In this document: positions 25,006 to 34,067 of the stretch, piece by piece | How positions within the stretch are numbered: the stretch's first letter is position 1 | Layout: every line of letters begins with the position of its first letter | Source of the DNA: Halostella salina | Lineage (GTDB): Archaea; Halobacteriota; Halobacteria; Halobacteriales; Natronoarchaeaceae | Assembly: GCF_003675855.1 (NCBI RefSeq) | Contig: NZ_RCIH01000001.1 | Location: 558,001-622,000 of the forward strand | Reading direction: 5' to 3' | DNA length: 64,000 bases | The notes under the pieces: model-generated | What the model saw: the letters and a program-made list of their open reading frames with translations, nothing else | What the model was told of the DNA's origin: nothing | Database searches by the model: none | Translations under genes and position numbers: made by a program

Positions 25006-25539
25006 ATGGCTGATTCCGGGGCGACAGTCGAGCGGAGCGCGACGGGAGTGCCGACGCTGGTGGTCGTCTGCGGGCCGCCGGGCGTGGGCAAGACGACCGT
25101 GTCGGAGGGTATCGTGGAGCGCCTCGACGGCGAACTGCTGCGGACCGACGTGGTGCGAAACGACGTGGCTCCGGACCCCGAGTACACGCCCGAGGAGCGC
25201 AGGCGCGTGTACGACGAACTGTTCGACCGCGGCCGGAACCTCGTCGAGCGCGGCGAGAACGTCGTGCTCGACGGCACGTTCCAGTACAGCGACCAGCGGG
25301 ACAGGGCGCGGGCGCTGGCGGCGGAGCTCGGCGCGACGTTTCGCTCGGTGAAGGTCGAATGTGCGGAGCCGGTGGTTCGCGACCGGATCCGTGCACGGGA
25401 GAACGACGAGAGCGACGCCGACGTCGAGGTTCACGAACTGATCCGCGAGCAGTTCGACCCGCTCGACGGCGACCACGTGACCGTCGACAACTCCGAGACG
25501 CTGGTCCACACGCAGCGGCAGATCGACCGCCACTTCTGA
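25006..25539 (+). CDS. P-loop nucleotide kinase-like ATPase (AAA_33 type)
   Basis: The protein is 177 residues from the ATG at 25006. Walker A is GPPGVGKTT near residue 24, followed by TDVVRNDVAPD and a LDGTFQYSDQRDRA stretch, the layout of small kinases related to gluconate kinase, zeta toxin and polynucleotide kinase. The C-terminal part has CAEPVVRDRIRAREND, a lid-like region with arginines. Substrate unknown. A GTG start nine bases earlier is possible. It is divergent from the histidine kinase and convergent with the zinc-ribbon gene. Confidence 0.78.
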   Translation: MADSGATVERSATGVPTLVVVCGPPGVGKTTVSEGIVERLDGELLRTDVVRNDVAPDPEYTPEERRRVYDELFDRGRNLVERGENVVLDGTFQYSDQRDRARALAAELGATFRSVKVECAEPVVRDRIRARENDESDADVEVHELIREQFDPLDGDHVTVDNSETLVHTQRQIDRHF

Positions 25540-25603
25540 CCGCCCGCCCCCGACAGTCGTCCCTGCCGGCCGCGAACAGCCGTCACCGGCCCCGTCCCCC
25601 CAG

Positions 25604-25720
25604 TCAGGCGTCGCCCTCCAACCGCTTCGAGTGGCAGGTCGCACACCGATAGCGGAACGGGCTGGCGGACTTCGCCTGCAGGCGCATGAGCGCGCCGCAG
25701 TTGTCGCACTCCGGGAGCAT
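25604..25720 (-). CDS. 38-residue zinc-ribbon protein
   Basis: This small gene reads MLPECDNCGALMRLQAKSAS at its start and has two CxxC pairs (CDNC and CATC) spaced for one zinc ion. An ATTATATTGATT TATA element lies about 25 bases before the ATG (25740-25752, minus strand), so it is a real leaderless gene and not chance. Haloarchaea encode many such one-domain zinc micro-proteins; their roles are mostly unknown. It is too short for ordinary gene callers. Confidence 0.75.
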   Translation of the reverse strand: MLPECDNCGALMRLQAKSASPFRYRCATCHSKRLEGDA

Positions 25721-25807
25721 ACACGAAGTTGTACGCCAATCAATATAATGGTTGTTGGCGTCGTCGGTGACGGCGGACTTTTGCGGCCCGTCGCCCTACC
25801 GGCGGGC

Positions 25808-26353
25808 ATGGTCGACGAGGACCTGCGGTGGGAGACGCTCGACAGCCGCGTCGCGTACGAGTGTCCGGGGTTCGAGATCGTGCGACAGGACGCGCGGCTG
25901 CCGGACGGCACCGTCACCGACTTCGACTACCTCTCGGAGGGCGAGAGCGTCGTCGTCCTCCCATTCACGTCCGACGGCGAGGTGGTGGTCGTCGAGGAGT
26001 GGCGGCAGGCCGTCGACCGGATCAACACCGCGCTCCCCGCCGGGGGCCTTGAACCGGGCGACGACGACCGCGCCGCCGCGGCACGCCGCGAACTGACCGA
26101 GGAGACGGGGTACGAGGCCGACGCCGTCGAACCGCTCACGAGCGTCGAGCCGGCCAACGGGTTCTCGGACGCGGTCTTCCACTACTACGTCGCCCGGGGG
26201 TGTACGTCGACCGGCGAGCAGTCGCTGGACGACGACGAGACGATCCGGGTCGACACCGCCGCGTTCGACGACCTCCGCGAGGCGGTCCGGACGGGCGACC
26301 TTCGGGACGGTCGGAGTGCGCTCGGCGTCATGTACTACGCGCTGTTCGAGTGA
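25808..26353 (+). CDS. Nudix hydrolase (ADP-ribose pyrophosphatase-like)
   Basis: The protein is 181 residues from the ATG at 25808. The Nudix box is GGLEPGDDDRAAAARRELTE, then ETGY; it keeps the REL-x-EE core, while the first glutamate of the consensus is aspartate here. A V-L-P-F and VEEWRQ strand pattern before the box is that of ADP-ribose or NDP-sugar hydrolases, which clear toxic nucleotide derivatives. A longer reading from 25631 crosses the promoter of the zinc-ribbon gene and is rejected. Confidence 0.87.
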   Translation: MVDEDLRWETLDSRVAYECPGFEIVRQDARLPDGTVTDFDYLSEGESVVVLPFTSDGEVVVVEEWRQAVDRINTALPAGGLEPGDDDRAAAARRELTEETGYEADAVEPLTSVEPANGFSDAVFHYYVARGCTSTGEQSLDDDETIRVDTAAFDDLREAVRTGDLRDGRSALGVMYYALFE

Positions 26354-26388
26354 GGGCCGGTCGCGGGAAACCGCCGCGGCCCGGGCGG

Positions 26389-27225
26389 TCAGGCGACGAG
26401 CGGGACCAGCGCCAGGGCGAACGTCAGCACCAGCGCCGCGGCGACGGCTGTCGCCACGAGCGTCACGACCCGGCTCGGCCGACGGACGTATCCACGCTCG
26501 GCACCGACGGCGGCCAGGAACCCGGCCAGCGGGACCGTCTGCAGCGCGTGGAGGCCGACGAAGTGGGCCATCCGGAAGTCCCCGATCAGGTGCCACCCGA
26601 CGACGGGAAGCGTCGGGGCGGCTCCGACTGCGCTGCCGCCGAGCGCGACCATCGCACCGCCCTCGTAGGAACCGACCACGAACAGCGCGACGCCGAGGCG
26701 GATCCCCTTCGCGAACGCCGGGTGGGTGTCGAACTCGGCGCGACGCGCTCTAACGAGCAACAGCGCGACCAGTCCCACGGTGACCGCGATCGTCGCACCC
26801 ATGACGGCGAACACGGCTGTGTCGAGCGCTGTGGACTGGTTGAAGTGGGACTCGACGCCGCGTGCGGCCTGACCGCCGATGAGCAGGATCTCGATGACGC
26901 CCCCGGCAGCGATGCCGATCGAGGCCCGTCGGAGCGTCGCGTCCTTGACCGGCAGATGGCGCGAGAGCCACCCAAGCGTCGCGGTGAACAGCGCTATCGA
27001 CCCCGCGAACTTCGCGGGCTTGAGCCAGACCGGTTCGCCGCCGACGGTCCGCGGGTCGGCGGCGATCCCGGCGACGAACCCGACGAACAGCACGGCGTTG
27101 AGGGCGGCGACGGCGAACAGCGGGAAGTTTCGGCCCCGGAGCTCCGCGACCAGCGCACGCGGGCCGCCCCGGCGGCCGAACCGCTCCGCGTCGGCGACCC
27201 CCGTCGGGCGAGTCTGTCGGTCCAT
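26389..27225 (-). CDS. Integral membrane protein of unknown function
   Basis: The protein is 278 residues with about seven or eight hydrophobic segments (for example FPLFAVAALNAVLFVGFVAG, TAVFAVMGATIAVTVGLVAL and VVTLVATAVAAALVLTFALA). Conserved-looking charged or polar spots inside the membrane part include KPAKFAGS, ESHFNQST and GWHLIGDFRMAHFVGLHALQ, with histidines that could bind a cofactor. No family is recognised. It is divergent from an HTH_10 regulator, with a perfect palindrome between them, so that regulator may control it. Confidence 0.75.
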   Translation of the reverse strand: MDRQTRPTGVADAERFGRRGGPRALVAELRGRNFPLFAVAALNAVLFVGFVAGIAADPRTVGGEPVWLKPAKFAGSIALFTATLGWLSRHLPVKDATLRRASIGIAAGGVIEILLIGGQAARGVESHFNQSTALDTAVFAVMGATIAVTVGLVALLLVRARRAEFDTHPAFAKGIRLGVALFVVGSYEGGAMVALGGSAVGAAPTLPVVGWHLIGDFRMAHFVGLHALQTVPLAGFLAAVGAERGYVRRPSRVVTLVATAVAAALVLTFALALVPLVA

Positions 27226-27261
27226 ACACCGAAACAGGAACGGGCGTGGGGAACGTGTTAT

Positions 27262-27275
27262 CCCAACATGTTGGG
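27262..27275. promoter_or_regulatory. 14-bp perfect palindrome, probable operator
   Basis: CCCAACATGTTGGG lies between the divergent starts at 27225 (minus) and 27306 (plus). Perfect symmetry and central position suggest a dimeric regulator site controlling one or both genes. Confidence 0.55.
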
Positions 27276-27305
27276 ACCACTGCTCCGGCGCGGAGGGACC
27301 GGCCG

Positions 27306-27953
27306 ATGATCAGGGCGGAGTTCCGGATCGAACTCCCCGCGGGGACCTGGGTGTCCGAAGTGTCGCAGTCGTTCCCCGACGCGACGTTCCGACTGCTCAC
27401 CGGCCTGCGCGCGGACGACACGGCGGTCGAACTCGGCGAGGTCGGCACCGATAGCCCCGCGGCGGTCAGCGCCGCGATCCGGGACCACCCGGCGACCGTC
27501 TCGTACGAGGAGCTCGACGCCGCAGACGGGACGGTGCTGGCGCGGTACAAGACCACGGACACCGCACTCTACGAGTTCGCCCAGGCCCCGTCGCTGGCCC
27601 CGGAGTACCCGGTCGTCGTCCGGAACGGCTGGTTCGAGTTCGACGTGACGGGCACGCGCGAGGAGTTCGACCAGCTCCGGGCCGGCCTCGACGGCTCCGG
27701 CTTGCGGTTCGAACTGCTCTCGCTCGTCGAGGACGACCGCGGGGACGACGCCGGGACGCTGGTGACGGACCGACAGCGCGAAGTGCTCGACGCCGCGCTC
27801 CGCGCGGGGTACTTCGAGGTGCCGCGGGAGTGTACGCTCGCCGACGTGGCGGCGTCGCTGGACGTGGACACGTCGACCGCGAGCGGCGTGCTCCGGCGCG
27901 GGCAGGCCCGGATCGTCAAGTCGTTTCTGACGGGTGCGGACGGGGGTACCTGA
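27306..27953 (+). CDS. HTH_10 (bacterio-opsin activator-like) transcription regulator
   Basis: The protein is 215 residues from the ATG at 27306. The N-terminal 150 residues form the usual sensor part of small Bat-like regulators. The C-terminal DNA-binding domain is clear: [20 protein letters not shown], then [29 protein letters not shown], a classic HTH_10. Such proteins are single-domain haloarchaeal activators or repressors. An earlier start at 27246 would run through the palindrome and is unlikely. Confidence 0.88.
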   Translation: MIRAEFRIELPAGTWVSEVSQSFPDATFRLLTGLRADDTAVELGEVGTDSPAAVSAAIRDHPATVSYEELDAADGTVLARYKTTDTALYEFAQAPSLAPEYPVVVRNGWFEFDVTGTREEFDQLRAGLDGSGLRFELLSLVEDDRGDDAGTLVTDRQREVLDAALRAGYFEVPRECTLADVAASLDVDTSTASGVLRRGQARIVKSFLTGADGGT

Positions 27954-28012
27954 CCCGGCTCCGGTGCCCGAGAACGGAATCCTTACCCCCGCCCCGCGGA
28001 TACGGGCGGGCA

Positions 28013-29485
28013 ATGCGCGACAACTTCGAACTCCGCGACGCCGACGTCGCGGGCCGCATCGGGGAGCTGACGGTGCCCCGGGCGGGGGTGACCGTCGAGA
28101 CGCCCGCCCTCCTGCCGGTCATCAACCCCAATCTGGAGACGATCGCCCCCTCGCGGCTCGCCGACGAGTTCGGCGCGGAGATGCTGATCACCAACTCCTA
28201 CATCATCCACGGGAACGACGAACTCCGGGAGCGCGCGCTGGAGGAAGGCCTCCACGACATGCTCGACTTCGACGGCGCGATCATGACCGACTCGGGGTCG
28301 TTCCAGCTCTCCGTGTACGGCGAGATCGACGTGACGACCGAGGAGATCCTGACGTTCCAGCGCGAAATCGGCTCGGACGTGGGAACGCCGGTCGACATCC
28401 CGACGCCGCCCGACGCCGCCCGCGAGACCGCCGAGAGCGACCTCGCCACGACCGAGGAGCGCATCGCCGAGGCCGAGACGGTCGACACGGATGAGATGCT
28501 CGTCTCCGCGCCGGTCCAGGGGTCGACGTACACCGACCTCCGGGAGGAAGCGGCCCGGACCGCCGACGCCTCGTCGCTGGACGTGTTCCCGGTCGGCGCG
28601 GTCGTGCCGCTGATGAACGACTACCGCTACGCCGACATGGTCGACGTGGTCGCGGCCTGTAAGCGCGGCCTCTCGCCGGACGCGCCGGTCCACCTGTTCG
28701 GCGCGGGCCACCCCATGATGTTCGCGCTGGCGACCGCGCTCGGCTGCGACCTGTTCGACTCGGCCGCGTACGCCATCTACGCCCGCGACGACCGCTACCT
28801 GACGGTGCGGAACACCCGGCATCTGGAGGATCTGGAGTACTTCCCCTGCTCCTGTCCGGTCTGTGCAACTAACACGCCCGACGAGATCCGTGCGCTGGAC
28901 CACGAGGAACGCGAGGAACAGCTCGCCGCGCACAACCTCCACGTCTCCTTCGCGGAGATCCGCCGGATCAAGCAGGCGATCCGCGCGGGGAACCTGCTCG
29001 AACTCGTCGAGACCCGCGCCCGCGGCCACCCGGCGATGCTCGACGGCTACCGGGCGCTGCTCGACCACGCGGACCAGCTCGAACGGTCGGACCCCGTCTC
29101 GAAGGGCACCTTCTTCCACCTCTCGGCCGAGAGCGCGCGCCGCCCCGAAGTCCTCCGGTACCGCGACCGCCTCGACCGGCTCGACGCGCCGGCCGAACTC
29201 CTGCTCACCGAGGGGGCCGAGATCGAGGGGTACGACGCGTCGTGGAGCCTCGCCCCGCCGTTCGGCCCGGTGCCGCCGGCGCTGTCGCAGACGTACCCGC
29301 TGACGGCTGAGACGCCGGACCGGCTCGACGACGCCGCCCGCGCCGCCGCGGCCGACGCCGTCGCCCGCCTCGCGGAGCACAACCCCGGTACCGACCTCAC
29401 GGTCGCCCACTACGGCTGGCCGGACCACGTCCTCCGGCGGCTCCCTGAGGGTATCGACCGGATCGACCTGTCGGCGCGGCGCTGA
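28013..29485 (+). CDS. tgtA: tRNA-guanine(15) transglycosylase TgtA
   Basis: The protein is 490 residues. TDSGSFQ (about 92-98) carries the catalytic aspartate, [16 protein letters not shown] is the base-binding stretch, and CSCPVCAT near 280 starts the zinc site. The enzyme swaps guanine 15 in the D-loop of tRNA for preQ0, the first committed step to archaeosine. The ATG at 28013 is chosen because the upstream extension overlaps the HTH_10 gene. The later enzymes ArcS and RaSEA are encoded 2 and 9.6 kb downstream on the same strand. Confidence 0.95.
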   Translation: MRDNFELRDADVAGRIGELTVPRAGVTVETPALLPVINPNLETIAPSRLADEFGAEMLITNSYIIHGNDELRERALEEGLHDMLDFDGAIMTDSGSFQLSVYGEIDVTTEEILTFQREIGSDVGTPVDIPTPPDAARETAESDLATTEERIAEAETVDTDEMLVSAPVQGSTYTDLREEAARTADASSLDVFPVGAVVPLMNDYRYADMVDVVAACKRGLSPDAPVHLFGAGHPMMFALATALGCDLFDSAAYAIYARDDRYLTVRNTRHLEDLEYFPCSCPVCATNTPDEIRALDHEEREEQLAAHNLHVSFAEIRRIKQAIRAGNLLELVETRARGHPAMLDGYRALLDHADQLERSDPVSKGTFFHLSAESARRPEVLRYRDRLDRLDAPAELLLTEGAEIEGYDASWSLAPPFGPVPPALSQTYPLTAETPDRLDDAARAAAADAVARLAEHNPGTDLTVAHYGWPDHVLRRLPEGIDRIDLSARR

Positions 29486-29503
29486 GGCCCCACCGCCGAC
29501 CGG

Positions 29504-31387
29504 TTACGTCTCGGCCCGCATCCGCTCGTGGGCGCGGTCGAGGAACGAGTCGGGCAGCTCCTCCACGTCGCCGACCTGCACGCGCCAGAGGTTCGCGTAG
29601 AGGCCGTCGGCCGCCAGCAGTTCCTCGTGGCCGCCGCGCTCGACGATCTCCCCGTCGTCGAACACGAGGATGGTGTCGGCGTCCCTGACCGTCGAGAGGC
29701 GGTGCGCGATGGCGAACGTCGTCCGCTCGGCGGTGAGGTCGTCCAGCCGCTCCTGGATGACGGCCTCCGTCTCGTTGTCGACGTGGCTGGTCGCCTCGTC
29801 GAGCACGAGTATCTCGGGGTCTTTCAGGAGCGCCCGGGCCAGCGCGATCCGCTGTCGCTGGCCGCCGGAGAGCTTGACGCCGCGCTCGCCGACCTCCGTG
29901 TCGTAACCGTCGTCGAGTTCCGTGACGAACTCGTGTGCGCCGGCGCTTTTCGCGGCCGCCACCACGTCCTCGTGGTCGGCCTCGGTCCCGTAGGCGACGT
30001 TCTCCGCGACGGTGCCGGTGAAGAGGTACGGCTCCTGGGAGACGTAGCCGACGCGCTCGCGGAGGCTCCGGAGCGTCACGTCGCGCACGTCCTGCCCGTC
30101 GACGCGGACCGCGCCGTCGTCCACGTCGTACAGGCGCGGCAGCAGCTTCATCGTCGTCGACTTCCCCGCACCAGTCGGGCCGACGAGGCCGACGAACGAC
30201 CCCGGTTCGGCCTCGAACGTCACGTCCGAGAGCGCGTTGTCCTCGGCGTCCTCGTAGCTGAAGGTGACGCCGTCGTACGTCACCCGTCCCTCGTCGACGG
30301 TCAGTTCGTCGGCGTCGGGAGCGTCCTGCACGGCCGCCTCGCCCTCCAGCAGCGTCATCACGCGGGCCGCCGCGGCCCGGGCCTTCTGGTAGCCGTCCAG
30401 CACGCCCGCGAACTGGTACATCGGGAACTGGAACCGGTTGCTGTACAGCAGGAAGGTGACCAGCGTCCCGACGGACAGCTCCCAGGTGAAAAACAGGGGC
30501 GGGCCGAACAGCACCCAGTAGCCCCCGACGAGGAAGGTCAGCGCGTAGCCGACGGAGGTCAGCCCGGAGATGGAGCCGATGAGGCCGACGCGTTCGAGGA
30601 AGGCCGACCACGCGATGTCGCGGTACCCCGCCGAGGAGTCCTGCACGCGGTCGACCTCCTCGTCCTCGGTGCCGTAGGACTTGATCGTCTGGATGCCGCC
30701 CACGTTGTTCTCCAGCCGCCCGTTCAGCTTGCCGACCCGGGAGCGCTTCTCCTCGTACTTCGGGGAGACGCGGCGCTCGAACAGTCGCGTCGCGGCGAAG
30801 AGGACGGGCAGAATGACGAGCGCGACGACCGCCAGCTGGGCGTGGATCCACAGCATGAACGCCGCGATCCCGAGGGTCATCACGATCACCCGGATCCCCA
30901 TCGAGACGATCTGGGTGAAGAAGTTCTCCAGCTTGTTCACGTCGTTGTTGAGCACGCTCATCACCTCGCCGGTCTGTGTATCGTCGTAGAACGACAGGTC
31001 ACGCTCCTGTGCGGCCTCGTAGGCGTCGACCCGCACCTCGTGCTGGAGGTGCTGGGCGAAGTAGCCCCAGAGGTAGTCCGCGGTCGTGCCGAACACGAGC
31101 GAGCCGAACGACATGACGACGATGAACCCGAGCGTGAACCAGAACTGGCCCGTCTCGGTCGCCGGGATCCACGCGCCCGGCAGGAAGGCGATCTCGTAGG
31201 GCCGTGCGTCGGTGAACAGCGCGTCGATGGCGACGCCGAGGACGTACGGCAGCACCTGCCCGACCGCGACTGTCAGCACGGTCAACAGCACCCCGGCCGC
31301 GATGTGGACGCGGTAGCCGTCGCCGTACCGCCCCATCAGGGCGAGGAGGGCGCGACGGCCGTCCCTGTCCGTGTCGAGTTGGTCCAT
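29504..31387 (-). CDS. ABC exporter, fused membrane and ATPase domains
   Basis: The protein is 627 residues. Six membrane segments cover residues 25-345. The ATPase domain has Walker A GPTGAGKST (about 410), signature LSGGQRQ, Walker B ILVLDEATS and the H-loop IAHRLST. It is a half-transporter that works as a dimer, of the MsbA/multidrug or lipid type; the substrate cannot be told. It faces the archaeosine genes but is not part of that pathway. Confidence 0.93.
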   Translation of the reverse strand: MDQLDTDRDGRRALLALMGRYGDGYRVHIAAGVLLTVLTVAVGQVLPYVLGVAIDALFTDARPYEIAFLPGAWIPATETGQFWFTLGFIVVMSFGSLVFGTTADYLWGYFAQHLQHEVRVDAYEAAQERDLSFYDDTQTGEVMSVLNNDVNKLENFFTQIVSMGIRVIVMTLGIAAFMLWIHAQLAVVALVILPVLFAATRLFERRVSPKYEEKRSRVGKLNGRLENNVGGIQTIKSYGTEDEEVDRVQDSSAGYRDIAWSAFLERVGLIGSISGLTSVGYALTFLVGGYWVLFGPPLFFTWELSVGTLVTFLLYSNRFQFPMYQFAGVLDGYQKARAAAARVMTLLEGEAAVQDAPDADELTVDEGRVTYDGVTFSYEDAEDNALSDVTFEAEPGSFVGLVGPTGAGKSTTMKLLPRLYDVDDGAVRVDGQDVRDVTLRSLRERVGYVSQEPYLFTGTVAENVAYGTEADHEDVVAAAKSAGAHEFVTELDDGYDTEVGERGVKLSGGQRQRIALARALLKDPEILVLDEATSHVDNETEAVIQERLDDLTAERTTFAIAHRLSTVRDADTILVFDDGEIVERGGHEELLAADGLYANLWRVQVGDVEELPDSFLDRAHERMRAET

Positions 31388-31500
31388 ACGCCGAAACGCG
31401 CCGGCCGTTCAAAAAGCGTTGTGTGGGTGTGTGGTACGTTCTCATCCACCGTTCGCCCCGGATCGACGCGCTCATTCCCGCGGCCCCACAGGATGGGGGT

Positions 31501-33300
31501 ATGACCGACTACTTCGAGATCCACGAGCGCGACGGGCCCGCCCGGCTCGCCGAGCTCCGGCTGGACGAGCCGGTGCGGACGCCGGCGCTCGTGAGCGAAG
31601 CGGAGCAGGACGGGGGTGACCTCGCGCCCGGGGCCGCCGTCAACCGCGTCCTCTCGGACGCCGGGAACCTCTGGCCCGAGGAGCGCGAACTGCCCGAGGG
31701 CGACGAGTCGCGGCTGACCGTACTCCCACACCGGGCGTTCCCGTCGGGCACCGCCGACGAGGTGCAGGACTCCTTCGCCGTCGACCACCCCGAAGTCGAC
31801 TACCCGAACGCAGTCGTCGTCTCGCCGGACACCGCCACGGACCACGGCGCGGACGCCTACGTCGTCTCCGGCGCGCAGGGCTTCGTCGGCCACGGCGCGG
31901 CGTTCCGCGAGGCCATCGTGGACCTCCGCGAGGGGATCCCCGCCGACGCCGCGCTGTACCTGCCCGGCGTGGCGACGCCGGGCAACGCCGCCGTCCTCGC
32001 CTACGCCGGCGTCGACCTCGTCGACCCGCACCGCGCCGTCGTGAAGGGAACGCAGGGCAAGTACCTCACCACGGACGGCGAAGCGTTCCTCGAAGACCTC
32101 GACGAACTCCCCTGCGCCTGCCCGGCCTGTCGGACGCCGGTCGACGAGTTCGACCGCGAGGACTGCGCCGCGCACAACGTGAACGCGCTGGCGGCCGAAC
32201 TCGCCCGCGTCCGCGAGCGGATCCGGGCGGGCCGCCTCCGCGACTACGTGGAGGGGCAGGCTCGCCACGAGCAGTGGCTCACCGCCGCGTTCCGCGAGTT
32301 CGACCAGCAGTGGAGCTACGTCGAGGAGCGCACGCCCGTGTTCCGGAACGCGGAGATCGCAGCGACGACCGAGGACACGCTCCGCCGCGTCGAGATCCAG
32401 CGCTTCGCCGACCGCGTGACGACGCGGTACCGCAACCGCTTCGACAACCCCCTCGTCCTCGTCCCCTGCTCGGCGCGCAAGCCCTACAGCGAGTCCCAGA
32501 GCCACGGCCAGTTCCAGGACGCGATCCAGTTCCGCGCCCACACCGTCTCGATGACCTCGCCCATCGGCGTCGTCCCGCAGGAACTCGAACTCACGTACCC
32601 GGCCCAGCAGTACGACGCCGCCGTCACCGGTCGCTGGTCGGCCGACGAGACGGAGTTCGTCGCGTCGGTGCTGCGACGGTACCTGCAGCGCAACGAGTAC
32701 CCGCGGGTGATCGCCCACGTCCCCGACGAGGGGTACCGCGAGGTGTGCGAGCGCGTCGAGAGCGACCTCGGGGTCGAGTTCGAGTACACCGTCGAGGACC
32801 ACCCGACGACGACCGAGTCGCTGGGCAACCTCTCGGCGACGCTGTCCGGCGAACTGAAGTTCTCGAAGCGGGAGCGCGAGCACAACACCGTCCGGGCCAT
32901 CGCGGACTACCAGTTCGGGCCGGGCGCGGGCGACGCCCTGTTCGACGAGGTGTCGACGCAGAGCCGCTACCCGAAGCTCCGGGTCCACGACGCTGACGGC
33001 GAGCAACTGGCCGCGATGGTCCCCCAGTACGGCCTGCTTGCGTTCACGCTTGCCGGCGCGCGCCGGTGGGTCGAGAGCGATGCGCCGACGAAGCGCGTTG
33101 CGATCGACGGGTTCGTCCCGCACGGGAGCGCCCTCGCCCCCGGCGTCGTCGAGGCGGACGCCGACGTGCGCGTCGGCGACGAGGTCGTTATCGAAGGGCC
33201 GAAGGCCTTCGCCGTCGGCCGCGCCGAGATGAGCGGCCCGGAGATGCGCGAGAGCACCCGTGGCGTCGCCTGCTCGGTCCGCCACGTCGAAGAAAAGTAA
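31501..33300 (+). CDS. arcS: Archaeosine synthase subunit alpha ArcS
   Basis: The protein is 599 residues from the ATG at 31501. It keeps a degenerate TGT-like first half (AVVVSPDTA in place of the catalytic site; CACPAC zinc residues near 208), and then the ArcS-specific PCSARKPYSESQSH motif near residue 322. A PUA domain closes the protein (KRVAIDGFVPHGSALAPGV). ArcS attaches lysine to preQ0-modified tRNA; RaSEA then completes archaeosine. The upstream reading from 31423 is ignored because it enters the ABC promoter. The stop codon abuts that of the convergent 33301 gene. Confidence 0.93.
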   Translation: MTDYFEIHERDGPARLAELRLDEPVRTPALVSEAEQDGGDLAPGAAVNRVLSDAGNLWPEERELPEGDESRLTVLPHRAFPSGTADEVQDSFAVDHPEVDYPNAVVVSPDTATDHGADAYVVSGAQGFVGHGAAFREAIVDLREGIPADAALYLPGVATPGNAAVLAYAGVDLVDPHRAVVKGTQGKYLTTDGEAFLEDLDELPCACPACRTPVDEFDREDCAAHNVNALAAELARVRERIRAGRLRDYVEGQARHEQWLTAAFREFDQQWSYVEERTPVFRNAEIAATTEDTLRRVEIQRFADRVTTRYRNRFDNPLVLVPCSARKPYSESQSHGQFQDAIQFRAHTVSMTSPIGVVPQELELTYPAQQYDAAVTGRWSADETEFVASVLRRYLQRNEYPRVIAHVPDEGYREVCERVESDLGVEFEYTVEDHPTTTESLGNLSATLSGELKFSKREREHNTVRAIADYQFGPGAGDALFDEVSTQSRYPKLRVHDADGEQLAAMVPQYGLLAFTLAGARRWVESDAPTKRVAIDGFVPHGSALAPGVVEADADVRVGDEVVIEGPKAFAVGRAEMSGPEMRESTRGVACSVRHVEEK

Positions 33301-33768
33301 CTACTGGACGAGGTGGTCGATCGCGCTGGCGTCGTGCTCGCAGACGCCGTCGACCGCGTCCGTGAGACAGATCCGACCGTCCCAGTCAGCCGTCGCCAGC
33401 GTGTCGTTGATCCGTTCCATGGCGTCGACCAGACAGCGGAGCGCCTCCTCCCGGGTCGACACGCCACCGACTGCGGTGACGTGCTCGGCCTCGCCGGAGC
33501 GCTGGCGGCCGTAGATCCGCCAGGCGTTGCCCTCGGGTCGTGCGGACACCCGTAGCTGTCCGCCCTCGCGGACGAACACGACCTCGTCCTCGGACCCTTC
33601 CCGCCGGCACCACCCCGACGGCAGGTCCGGGGCGTCCGGGACGCCGACGAGAGCGCCCGGGCCGGCCGGCCTGTCGCGGCGCGTCATCGCCCGCCGCCAG
33701 CGTTCGGGGTCGCGGTCGGCGACCCGAGCGTTCTGCCGTTCGATCGTCGCGTCTTCTGTGGGTTTCAC
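33301..33768 (-). CDS. Conserved-type small protein of unknown function
   Basis: The protein is 155 residues if it starts at the GTG at 33768, about 27 bases after a TTTATACCC TATA element (around 33793-33801); an ATG at 33789 would lie too close to that element. An internal ATG at 33684 (127 residues) is also possible. The later part (GNAWRIYGRQ; VTAVGGVSTREEALRCLVDAMERIN) suggests an alpha-beta fold with a final helical pair. No motif is recognised. Confidence 0.55.
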   Translation of the reverse strand: MKPTEDATIERQNARVADRDPERWRRAMTRRDRPAGPGALVGVPDAPDLPSGWCRREGSEDEVVFVREGGQLRVSARPEGNAWRIYGRQRSGEAEHVTAVGGVSTREEALRCLVDAMERINDTLATADWDGRICLTDAVDGVCEHDASAIDHLVQ

Positions 33769-34004
33769 GCTACCCGTCCCTACTCCCATTTCGGGTATAA
33801 ACCTCGGATACCGTTCCGAACCGTTCCGCCCGCCGGCGGGAGCCACGCTGTGAGTATATTCCGGGTTACACCTCCGTCCGCAGCAGTCCACTCGCCGTCT
33901 CGGTGGAGATAAGCCGCCCTTACGCGTGGCCGAACGCGGAAAGCCGGGCTTAGGCGACGAAACAGACGGAGGATCCGAATGCGGCGGAGCCATGACGGCG
34001 ATCG

Positions 34005-34022
34005 TTACAACAGGTGTTGTAA
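34005..34022. promoter_or_regulatory. Operator-like palindrome upstream of the GH32 gene
   Basis: TTACAACA-GG-TGTTGTAA has 8-bp perfect arms. It lies about 15 bases upstream of a CTTTAG TATA-like stretch (about 34036-34042), which is 27 bases before the ATG at 34068. A sugar-responsive regulator bound here would block or assist transcription of the fructan hydrolase. Confidence 0.55.
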
Positions 34023-34067
34023 ACAGCGAGTAAACGCTTTAGTGGTCCCCGCGGTAACCGTGGGGCG

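Noticed and set aside
24767-25396. 210-codon N-terminal extension of the histidine kinase
   Set aside because: It crosses the promoter and the divergent P-loop kinase gene; the receiver domain starts properly at 24766.
29528-33285. Very long antisense frames opposite the ABC exporter and arcS
   Set aside because: Long open antisense frames are expected in GC-rich haloarchaeal genes. They lack motifs, while the sense genes are clear.
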